Part shown: positions 1-8,521 of the stretch, piece by piece
How positions within the stretch are numbered: the first letter of the stretch is position 1
How the letters are laid out: each line of letters begins with the position of its first letter
Origin: Marinobacter shengliensis
GTDB taxonomy: Bacteria; Pseudomonadota; Gammaproteobacteria; Pseudomonadales; Oleiphilaceae
DNA: 64,000 bases
NCBI RefSeq assembly: GCF_003007715.1
Contig: NZ_PXNO01000021.1
Location: 1 to 64,000, forward strand
Reading direction: 5' to 3'
The notes under the pieces: generated by a model
Databases searched by the model: none
The model's input: only the letters and a program-made list of their open reading frames with translations
Told to the model about the DNA's origin: nothing
Translations under genes and position numbers: made by a program

Positions 1-1335
1 GAAAGCACCTCTGCAGCCATTGCAGAGAATGCCGTCACGGCCTTCGAAAAACGCTTCGGTGACCGGCAAGCGTTTCCTTCCAGAGGCACCGCCTACGCTC
101 ATTCCGATAGCCTGCCACCACCGCCCAAGCTCGACTACACGCCGGAACCCCCGGTGATTGAGCCACCACCTGAGCCTCTACCCCCGCCGGTGGTGATCTC
201 GGAAAACTTTGGGCTTCCGCCCCTGGGGCCCAAGGTATTCGCCAAGTCTTGCACCCGGCCCTCCGGGGATACCGACAGTAATGAGGGCGAGGAAAAGGCC
301 AGCAATTTCGGCACCCTTGCGATGCTTGCCCCCGCCACGGTCACCAGCCCTGGGGCAAACGGCTTGCGGCCGCTGGGCCTGATCTCTGGTTCGGCAATGA
401 GACTGGCAAAAGGCTGGGCCATGGCCGCGCGCATTGGTGCCGGAGTACTCAGCACCGCCGGCAGTGCAGTGCTGTTGGCACTCTGGCCATCCAAATTGGG
501 CGACAGCACCCTGTACACCGAGGAAGAACTGCTTGAGATGGCTGAGGCGGCCATTCGGGTGCGTTTTCATCTGCACGTGGATGCCACCGGAAACCTCCGG
601 GTGGCCGGCTATCACGTCAACGACAGCACCGGATACAAAGACCGGGTTCCGGTTGCTCACGCAGAGCTCAAGGGCGAGAATTTTGAAGTGGTGGTTGATG
701 ACGACTTCACCCTCGTGTGGTACCCGGATGACAGCGGCCACCGCCCGGTAGTGAGCACCGAATACCCGGCGGATTCCGGTATTGATCCCTACAGCATTCT
801 GGTGACACCCATCCAGGAGGATGGCCAGGAACATTCGCCACCCGGCTACCAGCAGCCCTTTGAGGATCAGGTTGAGCTGATCGTGAGCTTTCCGGCGGAC
901 AGCGGGATTGAGCCGTTGTATTTGGTTTTCCGGAAGACTGCTCGCGATGAACGAGGGGTGGTCACTGGAGGCGGAGAAGAAATTACCGGAATCTGGTTAG
1001 AGAATGCCTCAAGAGATCTTGGAGCGCCGATACCTGCGCAGATTGCGGATCGGCTCAGGGGGCGTGAATTTGCCAATTTTGACCGGTTCCGTGAGGCCTT
1101 TTGGCTTGAGGTGGCAAAGGATACGGAACTCATGGGGCAGTTCAGTTCTCGAAATCAAAAAACCATCAGGGCCGGCAGAGCTCCTTTTACAAGGCTTAAT
1201 GATCAAGCCGGAAAAAGGAACCGGTTTGAAATTCACCATGTAGAAGAAATAGGAAACGGGGGCGCCGTATACGACGTTGAAAATTTGAGAGTGGTAACCC
1301 CCTTCAGGCATATTCAGGTCCACCGGAGGACATAA
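1..1335 (+). CDS. S-type pyocin/colicin-like HNH DNase toxin (5' end outside window)
   Basis: The frame is open from base 1, so the N-terminus and delivery domain lie outside the window. A proline-rich linker (about 115-195) precedes a Gly/Ala-rich hydrophobic stretch, then a segment of Pyocin_S type (about 540-960) and a colicin-type DNase domain (about 970-1330). The C-terminus carries the H-N-H signature: FEIHH, then GGAVYDVENLRVVTP, then RHIQVHR, matching the colicin E9/pyocin S2 nuclease, which cuts DNA non-specifically in rival cells. The stop overlaps the immunity gene by one base. Without the N-terminus I cannot tell a secreted bacteriocin from a type VI (PAAR/VgrG-borne) effector. 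Family assignment is firm; delivery route is unknown. Confidence 0.88.
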   Translation, partial: ESTSAAIAENAVTAFEKRFGDRQAFPSRGTAYAHSDSLPPPPKLDYTPEPPVIEPPPEPLPPPVVISENFGLPPLGPKVFAKSCTRPSGDTDSNEGEEKASNFGTLAMLAPATVTSPGANGLRPLGLISGSAMRLAKGWAMAARIGAGVLSTAGSAVLLALWPSKLGDSTLYTEEELLEMAEAAIRVRFHLHVDATGNLRVAGYHVNDSTGYKDRVPVAHAELKGENFEVVVDDDFTLVWYPDDSGHRPVVSTEYPADSGIDPYSILVTPIQEDGQEHSPPGYQQPFEDQVELIVSFPADSGIEPLYLVFRKTARDERGVVTGGGEEITGIWLENASRDLGAPIPAQIADRLRGREFANFDRFREAFWLEVAKDTELMGQFSSRNQKTIRAGRAPFTRLNDQAGKRNRFEIHHVEEIGNGGAVYDVENLRVVTPFRHIQVHRRT

Positions 1336-1592
1336 TGAAACTGCAAAAAAAACGATTGAGTGACTATACCGAAGAAGAGTTCATTGCCGCTCTAAACTGG
1401 TTTTGGAATGAGGATATTACTGAAGATGAGGAAAGTCAGTTTGTTGACCAATTCAATGAGCTGGTTGAGCACCCTGCAAAAAGCGATCTGATTTTCTATC
1501 CAGAGACTGACCGCGAGGATTCTCCCCAAGGCATCGTTAATGAGATCAAGAGGTGGTACCACGAAAAGGGAAGAGTCTGTTTTCGTGAGTAG
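1335..1592 (+). CDS. Colicin/pyocin DNase immunity protein (Im9-like)
   Basis: An 85-residue acidic protein that aligns along its length with Im2/Im9-type inhibitors: an SDYTEEEF opening, a central EHPAKSDLIFYP segment containing the Tyr of the toxin-binding helix III region, and a DSPQGIVNEIKRWY C-terminal helix. Such proteins bind the cognate HNH DNase beside its active site and protect the producer. The start overlaps the toxin stop (TAATG), the usual translational coupling of toxin and immunity. The base composition is lower in GC than the flanking chromosome, consistent with horizontal acquisition of the cassette. Confidence 0.9.
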   Translation: MKLQKKRLSDYTEEEFIAALNWFWNEDITEDEESQFVDQFNELVEHPAKSDLIFYPETDREDSPQGIVNEIKRWYHEKGRVCFRE

Positions 1593-1642
1593 GGATCAAA
1601 GTATCAGAGCCTGTCAATAAATCTGGGTAACATTCCAACTAG

Positions 1643-1927
1643 GTATGGCCCCCCGTCATCAACGTCGCCGGCCAGACTGTCACCGACGACCTGATCAAAA
1701 CCCTGAAAGCCCGAATCCGCGAAGGCACCAGCCCCCGGCACGTACCCAAACACATCGTGGAAGTGCCCGACATTCCCTACACCCGCAGTGGCAAAAAGGT
1801 TGAACTCGCGGTGGCCCGGCTGGTCAATGGCTCAAGTAAAGCGGACAACCGGGATGCCCTTGGCAATCCGGAAGCCTTGGACCGGATACGTGAGCGGTTG
1901 GTGGAGGTGGGGTTATTACCCGACTGA
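1643..1927 (+). pseudogene. Acetoacetyl-CoA synthetase C-terminal remnant
   Basis: An open frame of about 94 codons without a plausible start, bounded upstream by TAG at 1640, reads PVINVAGQTVTDDLIKTLK, then a SPRHVPKHIVEVPDIPYTRSG block, then KKVELAVARLVNG and a natural end at ...VEVGLLPD. This is the C-terminal adenylating-enzyme subdomain of acetoacetyl-CoA synthetase, including the SGKK catalytic-lysine region. The remaining ~550 residues are absent and the immunity gene lies 50 bases upstream. It looks like a deletion or recombination scar left when the toxin-immunity cassette was placed here. It cannot make an active ligase. Confidence 0.75.
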
Positions 1928-1960
1928 ATCAGGATAAATGTGAGCGAGAGATGCACCAAT

Positions 1961-1990
1961 ACGGGCTGTTTTGTTGACAAAACAGCCCGT
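1961..1990. terminator. Perfect 14-bp inverted repeat, terminator-like
   Basis: ACGGGCTGTTTTGT, two-base loop TG, then its exact reverse complement. It sits 34 bases after the aacS remnant stop and is probably the original terminator of that gene, acting in either direction. There is no long T-run outside the stem. Confidence 0.55.
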
Positions 1991-2045
1991 GTCTGCGAAC
2001 CCTGAGACGATGTCATCGGACTACCCGTACAGCGTTTGAGAGTGA

Positions 2046-2142
2046 CAGGGGGAGGGTTTTCCAAAACCTTGCGGAGCCATGGATGGCGGAGCAGAGCTTA
2101 CAGGGAAGTATTCACAGCGTGTTTTGGAAAACTCTCCCCCTG
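2046..2142. repeat. Large imperfect inverted repeat with inner hairpin
   Basis: Two 22-base arms (2046-2067 and 2121-2142) match in 21 of 22 positions when one is reverse-complemented, separated by 53 bases. The loop carries a small GCCAT-GG-ATGGC hairpin (2076-2087) and the string AAGTATTCACAGCG. I recall similar blocks scattered between genes in Marinobacter and Pseudomonas, so this is probably a dispersed intergenic repeat. No protein is predicted in it. Confidence 0.6.
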
Positions 2143-2242
2143 GCACGCTGACACCACACCTGATAAATGTTAGAAAGTTTCGTAAATTCCCGCCATTTCA
2201 TCGTCCTGTAACCGAAGATCAGGCATTTTTAGTCCGTTCTTA

Positions 2243-2287
2243 TACTAAGATCGTAACCAAAGTTTGGTAAAAAATGCTATCTTAGTA
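2243..2287. promoter_or_regulatory. Nested palindromes upstream of icd
   Basis: An outer inverted repeat TACTAAGAT (2243-2251) / ATCTTAGTA (2279-2287) encloses ACCAAAGTTTGGT (2256-2268), itself a perfect palindrome around one central base. A -10-like TATACT overlaps the left outer arm at 2241-2246. The arrangement suggests an operator or a leader hairpin controlling icd; the regulator is not identifiable. Confidence 0.4.
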
Positions 2288-2392
2288 GGTCTATCAAAAG
2301 TTCCGAATCAGTCATCGGCATAACCAGCCGTTCACAAGACGCCTGACCGTGCCATGACCGTCCTGAACCCACCCATTTGCCTGAGGACGAAA

Positions 2393-4636
2393 ATGACAAC
2401 ATCCAAAGCCAAGATTGTCTACACACTGACCGATGAGGCCCCCGCCCTCGCCACCCGGTCACTGCTTCCCATCCTGGAAACCTTCGCCAAGCCGGCCGGC
2501 ATCGACTTTGAAACCAGCGACATCTCTCTCGCGGCGCGTATTCTGGCAGGCTTCCCGGACTACCTCGAAGAAAACCAGCGCGTTCCGGATGCCCTGGCTG
2601 AATTGGGTGAGTACACCAAGGATCCGGACGCCAACATCATCAAGCTTCCGAACATCTCCGCGTCCATTCCCCAGCTCCGTGCCGCCATCAAAGAGCTGAA
2701 CGAACAGGGCTACAAGGTTCCGGAATATAAAGAACACCCGGAAACCGACGAAGAGAAAGAAATCCACGCCCGTTACTCCAAAGTACTGGGCAGTGCTGTT
2801 AACCCGGTACTGCGTGAAGGTAACTCCGATCGCCGTGCGCCGGCTGCGGTAAAAGCCTTTGCCCGCAAGTTCCCCCACAGCATGGGGGAGTGGAGCCCGG
2901 CGTCCCGTACGCACGTTGCGCACATGCGCGGTGGTGACTTCTACTCCAGTGAGCAATCGGTAACCCTGGACAAGGCCACCAACGCCCGCATCGTGTTTGA
3001 GAACAAGCAGGGCAAACAGACGGTACTGAAGTCCGACCTGCCGCTGAAGGAAGGCGAAGTGCTGGACGGCATGTTCATGAGCAAGAAGGCTCTGGTGAAG
3101 TTTTTCGAAGACGCCATTGCCGACTGCGAGAAAACCGGCGTGATGTTCTCCCTGCACGTTAAAGCCACCATGATGAAAATCTCCCACCCGATCGTGTTCG
3201 GTCACGCGGTGAAGGTTTTCTACAAGGAGCTGTTCGACAAATACGGCGACCTGTTCAAGGAAATCGGTGTTAACCCGAACAACGGCCTGTCTTCCGTCAT
3301 TGAGAAGATCAAGCAGCTGCCGGAGTCCAAGCAGGAGCAGATTCAGGAAGACCTGCACGCGTGCTATGAGCACCGCCCGGAAATTGCCATGGTGGATTCC
3401 GTTAAAGGCATCACCAACCTGCACGTACCGAGCGACGTGATTGTCGATGCCTCCATGCCGGCGATGATCCGCAACTCCGGCAAGATGTGGGCCCGTGACG
3501 GCAAGCTCAAGGACACCAAGGCGGTTATGCCGGAGTCCACCTACGCCACCATCTACCAGGAAGTGATCAACTTCTGTAAAACCCACGGCGCGTTTGACCC
3601 CACCACCATGGGTACCGTACCGAATGTGGGCCTGATGGCGCAGAAAGCCGAAGAGTATGGCTCCCACGATAAGACCTTCGAAATGAAGGAAGACGGCATT
3701 GTGCGTGTGGTGGCCGAAGACGGCACCGTACTGACCGAGCACAAGGTTGAAGAAGGCGACATCTGGCGCGCCTGCCAGACCAAAGACCTGCCGATCCGTG
3801 ACTGGGTCAAGCTGGCGGTTAACCGGGCCCGCTCCAGCGGCACGCCGGCGGTGTTCTGGCTGGACGATGAGCGCGCCCACGATGCTCAGCTGATCAAGAA
3901 GGTTGAAAAGTACCTGGCCGAGCTGGACACCGACGGTCTGGAAATCCACATCAAGTCTCCGGTTCGCGCCATCCGCTGGACCATGGAACGTCTGATTCGT
4001 GGTCTGGACACCATCTCGGTAACCGGAAACGTGCTGCGGGACTACCTGACCGACCTGTTCCCGATTCTGGAACTGGGCACTAGTGCCAAGATGCTGTCCA
4101 TCGTACCGTTGCTGAACGGCGGTGGCCTATACGAAACCGGCGCCGGCGGTTCTGCGCCCAAGCACGTACAGCAGCTGATCCAGGAAAACCACCTGCGTTG
4201 GGATTCCCTGGGTGAATTCCTGGCCACGGCGGTGTCTCTGGATGAGCTGGGTGAGAAACAGAACAACCAGCGTGCCCGTCTGCTGGGCCAGACCCTGGAT
4301 AAGGCCACCGAGCGCCTGCTGGAGAACAACCAGTCTCCGTCCCGGGTGACCGGTGAGCTGGACAACCGGGGTTCCCACTTCCACCTGGCTCGTTACTGGG
4401 CGGAAGAGCTGTCAAAGCAGGATGATGACAAGGAGCTGAAAGAGTTCTTTGCCAAGTTGTCGAAACAGCTGGAAGAGAACAAGGACAAGATCCTGGAGGA
4501 AATGACCGTGGTGCAGGGTCACCCGGCCGATATCGGTGGTTACTACCACCCGCCCATGGAGAAGGTGTGTGAGGTGATGCAGCCAAGCGCGACCTTCAAC
4601 AAGATCCTGGCCGATGCACGGGACTCCGTGAAGTAA
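2393..4636 (+). CDS. icd: Monomeric NADP-dependent isocitrate dehydrogenase
   Basis: A 747-residue protein that converts isocitrate to 2-oxoglutarate and CO2 with reduction of NADP in the TCA cycle. The start at [20 protein letters not shown] is chosen because it matches the family N-terminus and follows a GAGGA ribosome site; an in-frame ATG at 2354 would add 13 unrelated residues. Length (~740) and blocks such as [36 protein letters not shown] and [25 protein letters not shown] (given here in parts of a longer conserved run) identify the monomeric class (IDH-II), unrelated in length to the ~45-kDa homodimer. It stands alone, with two hairpins after the stop. Confidence 0.96.
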   Translation: MTTSKAKIVYTLTDEAPALATRSLLPILETFAKPAGIDFETSDISLAARILAGFPDYLEENQRVPDALAELGEYTKDPDANIIKLPNISASIPQLRAAIKELNEQGYKVPEYKEHPETDEEKEIHARYSKVLGSAVNPVLREGNSDRRAPAAVKAFARKFPHSMGEWSPASRTHVAHMRGGDFYSSEQSVTLDKATNARIVFENKQGKQTVLKSDLPLKEGEVLDGMFMSKKALVKFFEDAIADCEKTGVMFSLHVKATMMKISHPIVFGHAVKVFYKELFDKYGDLFKEIGVNPNNGLSSVIEKIKQLPESKQEQIQEDLHACYEHRPEIAMVDSVKGITNLHVPSDVIVDASMPAMIRNSGKMWARDGKLKDTKAVMPESTYATIYQEVINFCKTHGAFDPTTMGTVPNVGLMAQKAEEYGSHDKTFEMKEDGIVRVVAEDGTVLTEHKVEEGDIWRACQTKDLPIRDWVKLAVNRARSSGTPAVFWLDDERAHDAQLIKKVEKYLAELDTDGLEIHIKSPVRAIRWTMERLIRGLDTISVTGNVLRDYLTDLFPILELGTSAKMLSIVPLLNGGGLYETGAGGSAPKHVQQLIQENHLRWDSLGEFLATAVSLDELGEKQNNQRARLLGQTLDKATERLLENNQSPSRVTGELDNRGSHFHLARYWAEELSKQDDDKELKEFFAKLSKQLEENKDKILEEMTVVQGHPADIGGYYHPPMEKVCEVMQPSATFNKILADARDSVK

Positions 4637-4651
4637 GGCCAGCGGTTCAGC

Positions 4652-4717
4652 CGGCCGGAGCCTGCTCCGGCCGTGATTGACAAAAACCGGGTTGCCCATG
4701 GTCGCCCGGTTTTTTTG
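4652..4717 (+). terminator. Double-hairpin rho-independent terminator of icd
   Basis: First hairpin CGGCCGGAG/CTCCGGCCG (4652-4673, loop CCTG); second AAAAACCGGG/CCCGGTTTTT (4682-4714) followed by more T residues to 4717. The A/T symmetry lets the second serve the convergent ybaK gene as well. Confidence 0.8.
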
Positions 4718-4732
4718 TGCTTGCTCCTGCCG

Positions 4733-5203
4733 TCAATCCTGCTGCAGAGGCACTAACAGGCCATTGGTCAGGCGTGCCAGATCGTCCGGCGTCAGCTCAA
4801 TCTCGAGTCCACGTTTGCCGGCGCTGACGAACACCGTCGGGAAGTGGTGGGCGGTGCTGTCGATAAACGTTCGGAGCCGTTTTTTCTGGCCCAGAGGGCT
4901 GACACCACCCAGCACATAACCGGTGGTTTTCTGGACCAGCTGTTTGTCCGCCATCGTGGCTTTCTTTGCCCCGGCGGCCCTTGCGATCTGCTTGAGGCCC
5001 AGCATGGCGGTGACCGGTACAATGCCGACCGCCAGTTCCTTGTCATCCAGGCTCACCACAAGCGTCTTGAATACTTGCTCCGGCGCCACACCCATTTTCG
5101 CCGCTGCTTCACCACCGTAACTCTCGGCCGCCGGATCGTGGTCGTACTCATGTATGGTGTAGTTCACTTTGGCCTTCTTGGCCGCAAGAATTCCAGGGGT
5201 CAT
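4733..5203 (-). CDS. ybaK: Cys-tRNA(Pro)/Cys-tRNA(Cys) deacylase YbaK/EbsC
   Basis: A 156-residue single-domain protein of the YbaK/ProX editing family, which hydrolyses Cys mis-attached to tRNA(Pro). Family marks visible: MTPGILAAKKAKVNYTIHEY at the start, then GVAPEQVFKTLVV, an invariant-type lysine in the KTLV motif, and TTGYVLGGVSPLGQKK with the GG-SP-G signature. Length fits (E. coli 159 aa). It converges on icd and seems monocistronic; the ribosome site is weak. Confidence 0.93.
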   Translation of the reverse strand: MTPGILAAKKAKVNYTIHEYDHDPAAESYGGEAAAKMGVAPEQVFKTLVVSLDDKELAVGIVPVTAMLGLKQIARAAGAKKATMADKQLVQKTTGYVLGGVSPLGQKKRLRTFIDSTAHHFPTVFVSAGKRGLEIELTPDDLARLTNGLLVPLQQD

Positions 5204-5260
5204 GCAGGGTCCCGTATTGATCGATGGTGGACGGAATTAAAGCATGCACTGCCGGCGACG

Positions 5261-6565
5261 TCATCCCTCTGGCACCACCGGCCAGTAACGGGAAATTTCC
5301 CCCAGTCTGGCATCGAAAACGGCGAGATCGCCGAACTGCAAAAACACAGACTCGCTCTGATGCGGCCTCAGGAATACCCAGTCGTCTTCCTGCAGTGGCA
5401 CCCCGGCGGCCAGGTTAAGCATCTCCTGATTACTGGACCGTCCGAACACCGGGTTGGTTGTCAGCCCCGCCGGTGACACCGGCCGAGCCTTCCAGTTGCC
5501 CCCGTAAATGAAGACCGCCCTGGCCCGGTTGGGGTTCCACAATCGCTGCAGTCGGCCAATGCCCGGTGTGCCGGGAATCCGGTTGGCTTCCTGCAGTTTC
5601 AGCACCGGAGTGGCAATGAAAGCCGCAGGCTGGTGGCCCGCCAGGGTGGCCAGGTCGAAATCCGTGGGCATCACCAGGCCGGAGCCGGCCGCCAGTTCGT
5701 TGGCGGTAATGGTGTTGGCCCGGCCCTTATATAACTGGTACGTGGTGGAGCCTCCGGTGTTGAAGGTGAGCCCTGCCAGATCACGCCCCAGGGTGTTCCG
5801 GGCCAGTGAAACATACCGGTTGTAACGGGCCATGGCCTTTTGCCACAACCAGTCGGTTGGCCCCGGTGCTTTCACGATATGGGGTTCATAACCCATAAAA
5901 CCGCTGAAGCTCAGCCAGCGGGATTGCTCTATGTCCAACAGCGCCCGGGATAGCAGCTGATCATCGTTGAACCCGCCCCGGTGCAGGCCGATATCCAGTT
6001 CCAGGTTCACCCGCATAGGCTCGTTCCGTTGCCGGGCCAGTTGCCCGTATTGCGCCAACCGGCGTGGAGAGTCGATCAGCCATTGCAGTTGCTGTCGGGG
6101 CTGGAAGTCGTTCTGGTCAGCCTGGTGCCGATCATAGAAACGGGCAGCCGCCGCGACCGGCAACGGTTTGCCCAGCAGAATGTCGGCGTCAGGGATGGAG
6201 CTGGCAATCTGGTTGAGGAAAGGCTGGTGAAACAGCATCAGCCGCCGGGTGCCGGCCTTGGCCATCACGTGCTCCAGTAAGGGCACCGAAGGCAGGGATT
6301 TCACCACAATCCGGTAGTCGAAGTCGTGGCCAAGGTGTTGTAGCAACACCTGAATGTTGTGGTCCAGGCGTTGCTGGTCAATCACCAGAGTGGGTGTGGC
6401 CAGCCCGCTGGCATCCAGCGCCCGGGACAGGGCGCGGAAGTAGTCTGAGTGGCCATCGCGAATAGCCGGGGGCCGGAGCCATGCGGCTGTACCCAGGCCG
6501 CCGGCCGCCACCCCGGCCAGAATGAGTTTGCGCCTTTGCTGACGGAACGCTTCGCTGTGAGCCAT
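5261..6565 (-). CDS. DSD1-family PLP enzyme (alanine-racemase fold), Tat-type signal
   Basis: A 434-residue protein. The N-terminus (QQRRKLILAGVAAGGLG) is a twin-arginine-like signal, so periplasmic export is predicted. The body belongs to the alanine-racemase N-terminal / D-serine dehydratase-like (DSD1) group: LATPTLVIDQQRLDHNI, the probable Schiff-base lysine in VVKSLPS, and GLTFNTGGSTTY as the phosphate-binding loop. The C-terminal domain has VFLRPHQSESVFLQFGD where relatives bind a metal ion. Relatives dehydrate or aldol-cleave D-hydroxy amino acids; the substrate here is unknown. It is the last gene of a three-gene operon, 6 bases after the flavoprotein gene. An exported PLP enzyme of this fold is unusual. 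Confidence 0.82.
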   Translation of the reverse strand: MAHSEAFRQQRRKLILAGVAAGGLGTAAWLRPPAIRDGHSDYFRALSRALDASGLATPTLVIDQQRLDHNIQVLLQHLGHDFDYRIVVKSLPSVPLLEHVMAKAGTRRLMLFHQPFLNQIASSIPDADILLGKPLPVAAAARFYDRHQADQNDFQPRQQLQWLIDSPRRLAQYGQLARQRNEPMRVNLELDIGLHRGGFNDDQLLSRALLDIEQSRWLSFSGFMGYEPHIVKAPGPTDWLWQKAMARYNRYVSLARNTLGRDLAGLTFNTGGSTTYQLYKGRANTITANELAAGSGLVMPTDFDLATLAGHQPAAFIATPVLKLQEANRIPGTPGIGRLQRLWNPNRARAVFIYGGNWKARPVSPAGLTTNPVFGRSSNQEMLNLAAGVPLQEDDWVFLRPHQSESVFLQFGDLAVFDARLGEISRYWPVVPEG

Positions 6566-6571
6566 GGTGGG

Positions 6572-7990
6572 TTATCCGTGGGAGGTATTGTCGCTGAAAA
6601 GGCCGGCCAGGTAAGGGTTCAGGAAACGGCCGTTCGGGTCGAGACTTTTCCTTACTTCACAGAACGCCTGCCATTTCGGGTACAGCGCCTGGAATTCAGC
6701 GGCGGTAAGCGTGTTCAGCTTGCCCCAGTGAGGCCTGCCACCATACCGGCGGAATATCGGCTCCACTGCGGCAAAGAGCGGCTGGTAGTCATCCTCGAAA
6801 AACCGGTGGACGGCGATGGATACTGAATCCCGCCGATAGAATGGGCTGAGCCAGGCATCATCGGCTTGCACAAAGCGCACCTCGAAGGGAAAGAACACCT
6901 CCGGGAAACGGTTTTCAACCAGATCCACCACCTCCCGGAAGGCCTTTTGCCAGTTTTCTCTGGGCAGGTGGTACTCCATCTCATTGAAGCGCACATTGCG
7001 GTCACTGGTGTAGTTCTGCCAGGACGGCGCCACCTTCTGCTCCCGGGCCAGGGTGCGCATATAACCCCCGAGAATCAAGCGCCGCAGCCTGGGGGACCAG
7101 GCCAGGTAGTCGCGGGCTTTCTGCAAATCCCGCGCGCCGTCGTTCTGGTCCAGTGCCGGGGTTGCCGAGAGGGGGTCGTCCGTCAGGTCGTGGGTGCTGG
7201 TGAAACCCATGCCGGAGAACGGAATGTAATAGAACTCAAAATTGCGATGCTGGTCTGCCAGGGTGTCCGCCGTTGCCAGAATGTCCTCGATGGGCAGCCA
7301 TTCGGTGGTTTTCCGGAGCCGATATGGGCGGGTATTTTGCAGGGTGACGTCAGTCACAATGCCCAGGCAGCCCAGCCCCACCCTGGCTGCCTGGAACAGG
7401 TCCGGATGCTGGGTCTGGCTGCACTCGATACGCTCGCCATTGGCGGTGACCAGTGTCAGCGCCGATACGTAGCCAGACAAGCACATCAGCTTGCTGCCAG
7501 TGCCATGGGTTGCAGTGGCCAGAAGGCCCGCCAGGGATTGCTGGTCTATATCGGGCATGTTGAACAGGGCCTGGTCAATCGCTTCCAGGGGTTGGCCCAG
7601 TTGCCCGAGCAGGGTGCCGGCGGCCACCTTGGCCTGGCACCGGCTGTCATCATGCCCCAGAACGCCGCTCAGGCGAGCCATGGATACCAGAATGCCGTCG
7701 GTGGGTACCAGGGCGGAGAATGAATGGCCAGAGCCAACGGGGCGAACGGGCAGGTGTCGATGGTTTGGGGCGGCAAGGAGTTCCTGCAGCTCGGTGACGC
7801 TCCGGGGGGCAACACGCATGGCAGGGACCGACTGCTGGGAGCCAGACCAGTTACGCCAAGGCAAAGGGGACTTGCTGCCCCCGGCGTTGCTTTGTGCCTG
7901 TGCCGGCGCTTGCTGTGCTGCCTGCAGCGACAGGGTGTGCCCGACGATGGCGGTACTGACCAGCAATTGCAGAAAATGCCGTCGTTCCAT
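6572..7990 (-). CDS. FAD-linked oxidase, D-arabinono-/L-gulono-1,4-lactone oxidase family
   Basis: 472 residues. The start MERRHFLQLLVSTAIVG has a twin-arginine-like motif, suggesting export as a folded flavoprotein. An FAD-binding PCMH domain follows (about 45-220), with RPVGSGHSFS, where the histidine of such proteins can carry covalent FAD, and ATATHGTGSK. The C-terminus has the ALO-domain signature HWGKLNTL and a final DPNGRFLNPYLAGLF. The family oxidises aldonolactones or polyols and passes electrons to O2 or a cytochrome. The cytochrome c gene lies 11 bases upstream, so I infer it accepts the electrons. Substrate unknown. Confidence 0.85.
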   Translation of the reverse strand: MERRHFLQLLVSTAIVGHTLSLQAAQQAPAQAQSNAGGSKSPLPWRNWSGSQQSVPAMRVAPRSVTELQELLAAPNHRHLPVRPVGSGHSFSALVPTDGILVSMARLSGVLGHDDSRCQAKVAAGTLLGQLGQPLEAIDQALFNMPDIDQQSLAGLLATATHGTGSKLMCLSGYVSALTLVTANGERIECSQTQHPDLFQAARVGLGCLGIVTDVTLQNTRPYRLRKTTEWLPIEDILATADTLADQHRNFEFYYIPFSGMGFTSTHDLTDDPLSATPALDQNDGARDLQKARDYLAWSPRLRRLILGGYMRTLAREQKVAPSWQNYTSDRNVRFNEMEYHLPRENWQKAFREVVDLVENRFPEVFFPFEVRFVQADDAWLSPFYRRDSVSIAVHRFFEDDYQPLFAAVEPIFRRYGGRPHWGKLNTLTAAEFQALYPKWQAFCEVRKSLDPNGRFLNPYLAGLFSDNTSHG

Positions 7991-8001
7991 ATGAATCTAC
8001 C

Positions 8002-8385
8002 TCAGGTTTCTGCCGGCCGCGCCATGAATTCGATGAGCGCCTGAAATTCTGCGGTGTCGCAGTCCATGCACAAGCCGTAGGGCGGCATACCACCCATGCC
8101 CGACACCACGTTGTCCACCAGCCGCTGCATGCCTCCCTCCAGGCGCCTGTTCCAGGCTTCGCTGTCACCGGTCAGGGGGGCATCCGAAGTACCCCGACTG
8201 TGACAGGCCATGCAGGAGCGCTGATAGATACCAGAAAGTTCAGGGTCTTGAGGGCGGGCTGTTTCGGCATAGTCCCGGATGGCCTGTTCAGAAGGGCCGG
8301 AGGGTGAACAACCGCCAATGATCAAGGCAAGGCTGGTAATGACCAGCAGCCTGGCGTGAGTATGGTGCAGAGGGTGTTGAATCAT
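8002..8385 (-). CDS. Cytochrome c5-like lipoprotein
   Basis: 127 residues. The ATG at 8385 is preferred over an in-frame TTG at 8403. The signal peptide ends in a lipobox (LIIGGC), predicting a lipid-anchored periplasmic protein. One heme site CMACH follows YQRS, and a distal MGGMPPYGLCMDC segment supplies the axial methionine and the Cys pair seen in cytochrome c5-type proteins. First gene of the cytochrome / flavoprotein / PLP-enzyme operon; it probably accepts electrons from the flavoprotein and passes them to the respiratory chain. Confidence 0.85.
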   Translation of the reverse strand: MIQHPLHHTHARLLVITSLALIIGGCSPSGPSEQAIRDYAETARPQDPELSGIYQRSCMACHSRGTSDAPLTGDSEAWNRRLEGGMQRLVDNVVSGMGGMPPYGLCMDCDTAEFQALIEFMARPAET

Positions 8386-8521
8386 TGTTTTTGCCCAAAA
8401 CAAAACTATGTGTCACGTTTAGTTTTGTGGAAATGCCGGGAAAATGCAACCTTGCCTCGACTGAACGTGTGAAACTGTCTACTTTTCCTATAGGACAGCT
8501 CCCCAAGGCAAAAGGAAGACT

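Noticed and set aside
2079-2270. 63-codon frame after the inverted repeat
   Set aside because: Starts inside the repeat loop, has no ribosome site and encodes nothing recognisable.
2459-3949. 496-codon open frame on the minus strand inside icd
   Set aside because: Product is low-complexity, unlike any family, and lies entirely antisense to a highly conserved enzyme; a shadow of GC-rich codon use.
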